Assembly: GCA_964036195.1 (NCBI GenBank)
Contig: OZ038459.1
Location: forward strand, 4,833,206 to 4,897,205
DNA from: Sphaerolaimus hirsutus
Lineage: Eukaryota > Nematoda > Chromadorea > Monhysterida > Sphaerolaimidae
Length of the DNA stretch: 64,000 nucleotides
Direction: 5' to 3'
The position numbers and the translations under genes are program-made. The first letter of the stretch is position 1. Each line of letters starts with the position of its first letter. Below are positions 59,746-64,000 of the stretch, piece after piece. The notes under the pieces are model-generated. The model was not told where the DNA came from. It ran no database searches and worked only from the letters and a program-made list of their open reading frames with translations.

Positions 59746-61089
59746 CTCACTGCTGCTATTTCTGTGTCGATTCACAGTTCCAGTTTTTCGCCAGAGTACC
59801 TACTTCCTTAATTGCAACTTGAGTTTATCTTTTGAACTTTCTTTGATGATAGATAACACGATTACCTTAGTTCTTCGTATAGAGTAGCTTCTTTTCTACA
59901 TGTTTGCGAAATTTCACCTGTTCTTTTCTTCGATGAGCCATTGGCTTGGAGAGTGCGCTTCATATTTTTCACTATTTTTCATTTCGTTATTTTGAATGTT
60001 TTGTTTATTTTCGCTCGCAGATTGAGGTTTTCATCCTTCCGTTATCCATTATCCAGTGTTGGCGTGTCCATGCTGGGTGTGTTTTTGCTCCACCACCCCC
60101 CCCCCCCTGGCGAGTACCCGGTGCGCATGTAATCCCGGTGCACATACAAACTCGGTGCACATGTAGACCCGGTGATTGGGGGCCAGGGACATCCAGTATT
60201 TTGGAGTGGGGCTGTTTGTTTACTGAGTCCTGTTAACGGGGGGGCTCAGCCCCCCCCCAAATTTTACATGCATTTTGACGGAATGGCGTCATAGCGATAG
60301 AAGATTTTATCGGGTTTACATGCGCATCGGCACGGATCCCCCCCCCCCACCCCCGCCCCTCCTTTCTGCTCCAAAGGCCTCTAAAATTCCCAGTAGGAAT
60401 TTGAACGGGAATTGTTCATTTTCCATGACATTTGACAAAATTGGTGTACCGTTTTTTTACATTTTACAGAGTGCGGGACTGACCCTAGCTAGCTGACCCC
60501 CCTGAATAAAATCCCCCTGTCTTCCATGCATCACTGCACTCACTTGAAATGTTTACAAGTAAATGTCAACCACATTCCCATGTTCACTTTACAAGTTCGT
60601 CTGCCATCTGCCACCTGAAATTTACTTGTAAATTTAGGCACTTGTAAACTTTGCTATAAATATTAGTTACAACTTGCTTTCTAGCACTTAACTTGTAAAC
60701 GTTTTAAGTTGTAAAGTGATGACGGGTCGTCATATTCCATGAAAAGTAGGTTAAGCTGAAATTTTTTGGCCAATACCCCCTCCTGAATAATTTCTCCTGA
60801 ATATTGCCACAATCGAAACATCTGATAAAAATAACCCGTTCCAGGGGATTTATTCGATAAATTTCGGTACCATGTTAAGACACCTTAGCTATCCTAAATA
60901 TTTATCTATAGCTACAAAAAAGTTTGTCACACTTTCTTCTCGACCACTCCATTTGTGTAATTTCGCTGTCTTAATTTTTCCGCGACAATTTTTCATTTGT
61001 CACGATTTAAAAGCCCAGTCTATTACGTGTTCCATTCCATTTTAGCACTAATTCCGGCCCAATTTTCGCAATTAAAAATCTCGCTAGCT

Positions 61090-61440
61090 GATGGGGGGGG
61101 CGATTTTTTTTGTCCGCGCCGCGGCTTTTGTCGCCTGTGTAAAAACGCGTCCGACGTGCACTTTGACCCGCGAAAACGCGTCCGTTTACCGTCGATTTGG
61201 GCGGGTTGTAAAATCGCGCTTTTGTAACTTTTGTACGATTTCGTCGTGGCGCCCGCCCGAAGTTTTTGGCCGGGCGGCGCTTTTTTCTTTCTTTGTGCCG
61301 CGGTCGCGAATGGCCGAAATGTCCGGCTGTGAATCGTTGTCCGCATTCGGTTGTGGGGATCGTTCGAATGAAGTCCTCTTTGAGCGGCTGGTACACTTGG
61401 CGATGTGTGTCGCGGCTGGTCAGGGTCCTGTTCAAATTGC
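61090..61440. other. CpG-rich island, possible promoter
   Basis: Contains CCGCGCCGCGGCTTTTGTCG and further CpG-rich sequence. Overlapping ORFs on both strands are composition-driven. Confidence 0.35.
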
Positions 61441-61574
61441 TGCAGGGGTCCTATTCATATCGTGTCAAGTGTTGATCGCATATTTGTGTCGCGGTACCTG
61501 TAATTTTTGACACTTAAGCAGGTTGTTAAGTGACAAGAAATGTGGCAAGTGGTAAGTGCAAAACGGTAGAAGAA

Positions 61575-61625
61575 GTGCAAAACTGCACTGCCACCATGCG
61601 GGAATCGAACCCGCACTTGGGTAAA
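61575..61625 (-). repeat. tRNA-type B-box repeat, copy 1 (minus strand)
   Basis: On the minus strand the segment holds GGTTCGATTCC (61611-61601) inside a perfect 5-bp T-arm stem (GCGGG/CCCGC), followed by TGGTGGCAGTGCA. No A-box or full cloverleaf is visible, so it is a SINE tail or tRNA relic rather than a tRNA gene. Confidence 0.5.
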
Positions 61626-62554
61626 ATGGTCATTTGAGGTGACAAATATAAATTTCGATCAATTCATGTCAAGTCAGTTGATTTAACTTGTCACTTACCA
61701 CTTAGAACTAAATTATATAACTTAAAACACTTGGCATTTTTCACCTGTAATTGGCACCTAGACTGAATCCACTGATGAAAACGTTTCGCCTGCCTATTCT
61801 GCGATAGGATGACTAAATATCTTATAGTTTTGTCATTTAATTTGTTGTGTAGTACCCTATATTGGCGTGGTGCCAATTCCACACCGTTAGAAGTGATTAA
61901 TTTCGGTACACGTTTTTATTTTCAAACTGCTTAATTGACACGCGAAATTTTAGTTTTGCCTTTGATGTTTTTACCAGACATTTAAAGTTTCATTGAAAAT
62001 TTCATACTTCGTCTTGAATTTGTCGCTTAATACACCCATAATGGCTACTCATCACTGGTTGACCGCCATTAAGCTGAAGCTAGCAGTCAAATGCAAAATA
62101 TTTTTTTTGCTTCAACGGAATGTTATACTTGTCAACTAATGAGCCAAAACGATACTTTCTTGTGAACTGGAATACGCTACAAATTTACAGTTGACCAGCC
62201 GTCAACTGGCTTGCGCTGCCATATTATTATTATTGTGTTATGTAGCTTAACATTTAGTAATACTACCCACGTGTACACGATGTGCATACCTAGACACTTT
62301 TTATAGCAAAATTTCATAGAAGTTGGGAAACTCAACATTACATTTTAATGCATAAATATAAGTTTACCAGCATGTTTCATGTTAAATCTCCGTCAAAACT
62401 AGTTGACGGACACCTTATTACGATAAACTCAGATGCTTTCAGACCTGATTTATGAGTTTTCCGATTTTTTTTTTAATTTTCATAGAAGACTAGTGACGCT
62501 TCCCTGTATTTAGGACCAACTAATTCGTTCCGCATTCATATTTACCTAAATAAG

Positions 62555-62600
62555 AGAGGCGCGGGTTCGATTCCCACCTGTGGCAGTGCAAATTTTGTAC
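62555..62600 (+). repeat. tRNA-type B-box repeat, copy 2 (plus strand)
   Basis: GGTTCGATTCC at 62564-62574, followed by TGTGGCAGTGCAAATTTTG, matches copy 1 in opposite orientation 950 bp away. No A-box is visible upstream. Confidence 0.5.
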
Positions 62601-62759
62601 TTTTTTCTATACATCAGTGGTATCTCCTCTCTATCTAGTCAAAGGTAGCTGCAACGTTTTCTGGTTGATGCTTGCTAAGCAACATGGAAACTACCTATCT
62701 TTACACCCTTCGCTTGTCTTGTCACTTGACAAAGCGTGAAATTGGCTCCTGGTTCTAAA

Positions 62760-63420
62760 ACGCGAGTGCACACGCAATCGCAATGGCTTCTCTGTCGATC
62801 GGCGCAAAAAGTTGCGCAACACCTAATATATCTGCTGCCGGCGCGTCTTAGCAAACTCCGCGATCGAATGCGAAACTGCACAATTGAGTTGGCGCGGCGG
62901 CGATTGTCGCCTCGACTGCAACAAGCGGCGCGCATGCACGTGCCGCCGCTGCGTGACTGCGCGACAATCGCCCGAGCGAGTCCAGATAGATGGTATTCGA
63001 CGCGCGACTATAATAATATCTACATGCACGGTCCATGCTCGCCCTGCCCGAAATGTGAAGAGCCCCGGGTTTTTGTATTTCCACGCGTCGAAAAGCGTGT
63101 CGCCGCGCCGCCAAACTTCTGCCGCTGCCGCCGCGGCGCGCGGACTTTTGTCGCGCGCCGCGGCGGCCGGCTGGTCTCACGCTGGGAACGCGCAAGTGGG
63201 CGACAACGACGCGGCCGGTGCCGAATTCGATTGGAACGTAGGGCGCACTCGAGGCGCCCTAGGCGCGAGCGAGCGCATGCACTAGCGCGTGGATCTTCAC
63301 GTGCGGGGGCGCCCTACCTTCCAATTGGATCTGGGCCCCGGCGCTGGCGTCGCGTGCGCGCGCCGCCCGGCCGAACGGAATTGTCACGCTCGCCCGAGCG
63401 CACAATACGATACAGTGGGG
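62760..63420. other. CpG-rich island, strongest in the window
   Basis: About 650 bp of CpG-dense sequence with GCGCGGACTTTTGTCGCGCG and CGGCGCGCGCACG-like runs. A 237-codon open frame crosses it but is Arg-rich and matches no family I know. A promoter or first-exon region of a gene beyond the window is plausible. Confidence 0.4.
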
Positions 63421-64000
63421 CAGAGTGCCGCATTAGTTGCATGCTGTAAAGTAAGCCCTCGTGACGCGGCGGCAGATTCCTTGCTTGATTTTTGAATCAC
63501 TTCTCGTGCGCGGCGCATGTTTACGGCATTGTGGCGGGCCGGCCCGAAGTGTTTACGGTGCCCGGTAGTCGGGCATTTCATTTTTGACTATTTTGGTGTT
63601 TTGTGAAGTCGGTGCATGACGTCACTGCATCTTTCGATGGTTAATTGTTAATGGAATGGTAGTTCTGATCTGTTCACTGCATCCACATCGTTTTCTTGTC
63701 AAGTGACAAATTCCACACAAACTTTGACATTTGACATCTGTTGTTACTTGTCATTTGTAACATCTGATACCTTTTGTATACATTTTACATTTTACCACAT
63801 TTTACATTGGAATCTGAAACATCTTCTAATATTTTTTGGTTAATTGAAAACCATGACTGTCCTCTAGTAAATAAAGCTTGTCGCGCAACTCACCCAGCGT
63901 TGATTTATTTAACAGCCGCGAACAAACTAATTTCGCTTTTATCTCGGACTGAAACGCTACTGGAAAAACGCAGTCGCACTCGCAGCTGGCGCGACAAAAA

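Noticed and set aside
61575..62600. tRNA genes
   Set aside because: Only the T-arm is present; no acceptor pairing, anticodon arm or A-box could be placed.
62736..63449. 237-codon open frame in the CpG-rich region
   Set aside because: Arg-rich in several overlapping frames on both strands, as expected from CpG-dense sequence. No recognisable domain and no splice context.
1..64000. Autonomous transposase or retrotransposon genes
   Set aside because: No frame shows hAT, mariner, reverse transcriptase or integrase motifs; all elements seen are non-autonomous.

Overview
The window is nuclear DNA from an invertebrate animal, most likely an arthropod, though the phylum is a guess from protein resemblance and genome style. 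It has spliced genes with short GC-rich exons and GT-AG introns. The sequence between them is AT-rich and packed with DNA transposons, long G/C homopolymer runs and satellites. I see no bacterial operons and no transposase or reverse transcriptase gene.

Three genes can be assembled exon by exon. A CHID1-type chitinase-domain gene runs on the minus strand (12,162-18,982). A DNAJC3/P58IPK-type ER co-chaperone gene is on the minus strand (20,623-26,787; 9 exons, 506 codons, polyadenylation signal at 20,583). An adenylate kinase 2 gene is on the plus strand (27,651-32,257; 6 exons, 258 codons). DNAJC3 and AK2 are divergent and share an 863-bp spacer that probably holds both promoters. A short GC-rich open stretch followed by AATAAA at 47,110-47,278 (minus) looks like the last exon of a fourth gene that I cannot identify. 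The three named products act separately: the secretory pathway (CHID1), ER protein folding (DNAJC3) and nucleotide balance in the mitochondrial intermembrane space (AK2). They are neighbours, not a pathway.

Region by region: 1-12,160 is repeat-derived and has no recognisable gene. 12,160-32,260 holds the three genes, whose introns are full of non-autonomous transposons, including two long foldback elements. 32,260-42,540 is transposon debris. 42,780-45,120 is a satellite of about 115/145-bp units. 45,190-46,640 is a G-rich minisatellite with an 11-codon period. 47,100-57,100 holds nested transposons. 57,100-64,000 is mostly unannotatable and contains CpG-rich islands and an inverted pair of tRNA-type B-boxes.

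The most interesting signal is a transposon family with a 5-bp CCWGG-like target site. Its terminal inverted repeats carry a donor-like GTAAAG at one end and, by symmetry, an acceptor-like CTTTACAG at the other. One copy interrupts a coding exon of CHID1. Exact removal of the element plus one target copy restores the CHID1 protein, while ordinary use of the GT and AG in its ends shifts the frame. A second striking pattern is a set of hAT-like elements with verified 8-bp target duplications. Each family is filled with its own short degenerate motif, and several are nested one inside another.
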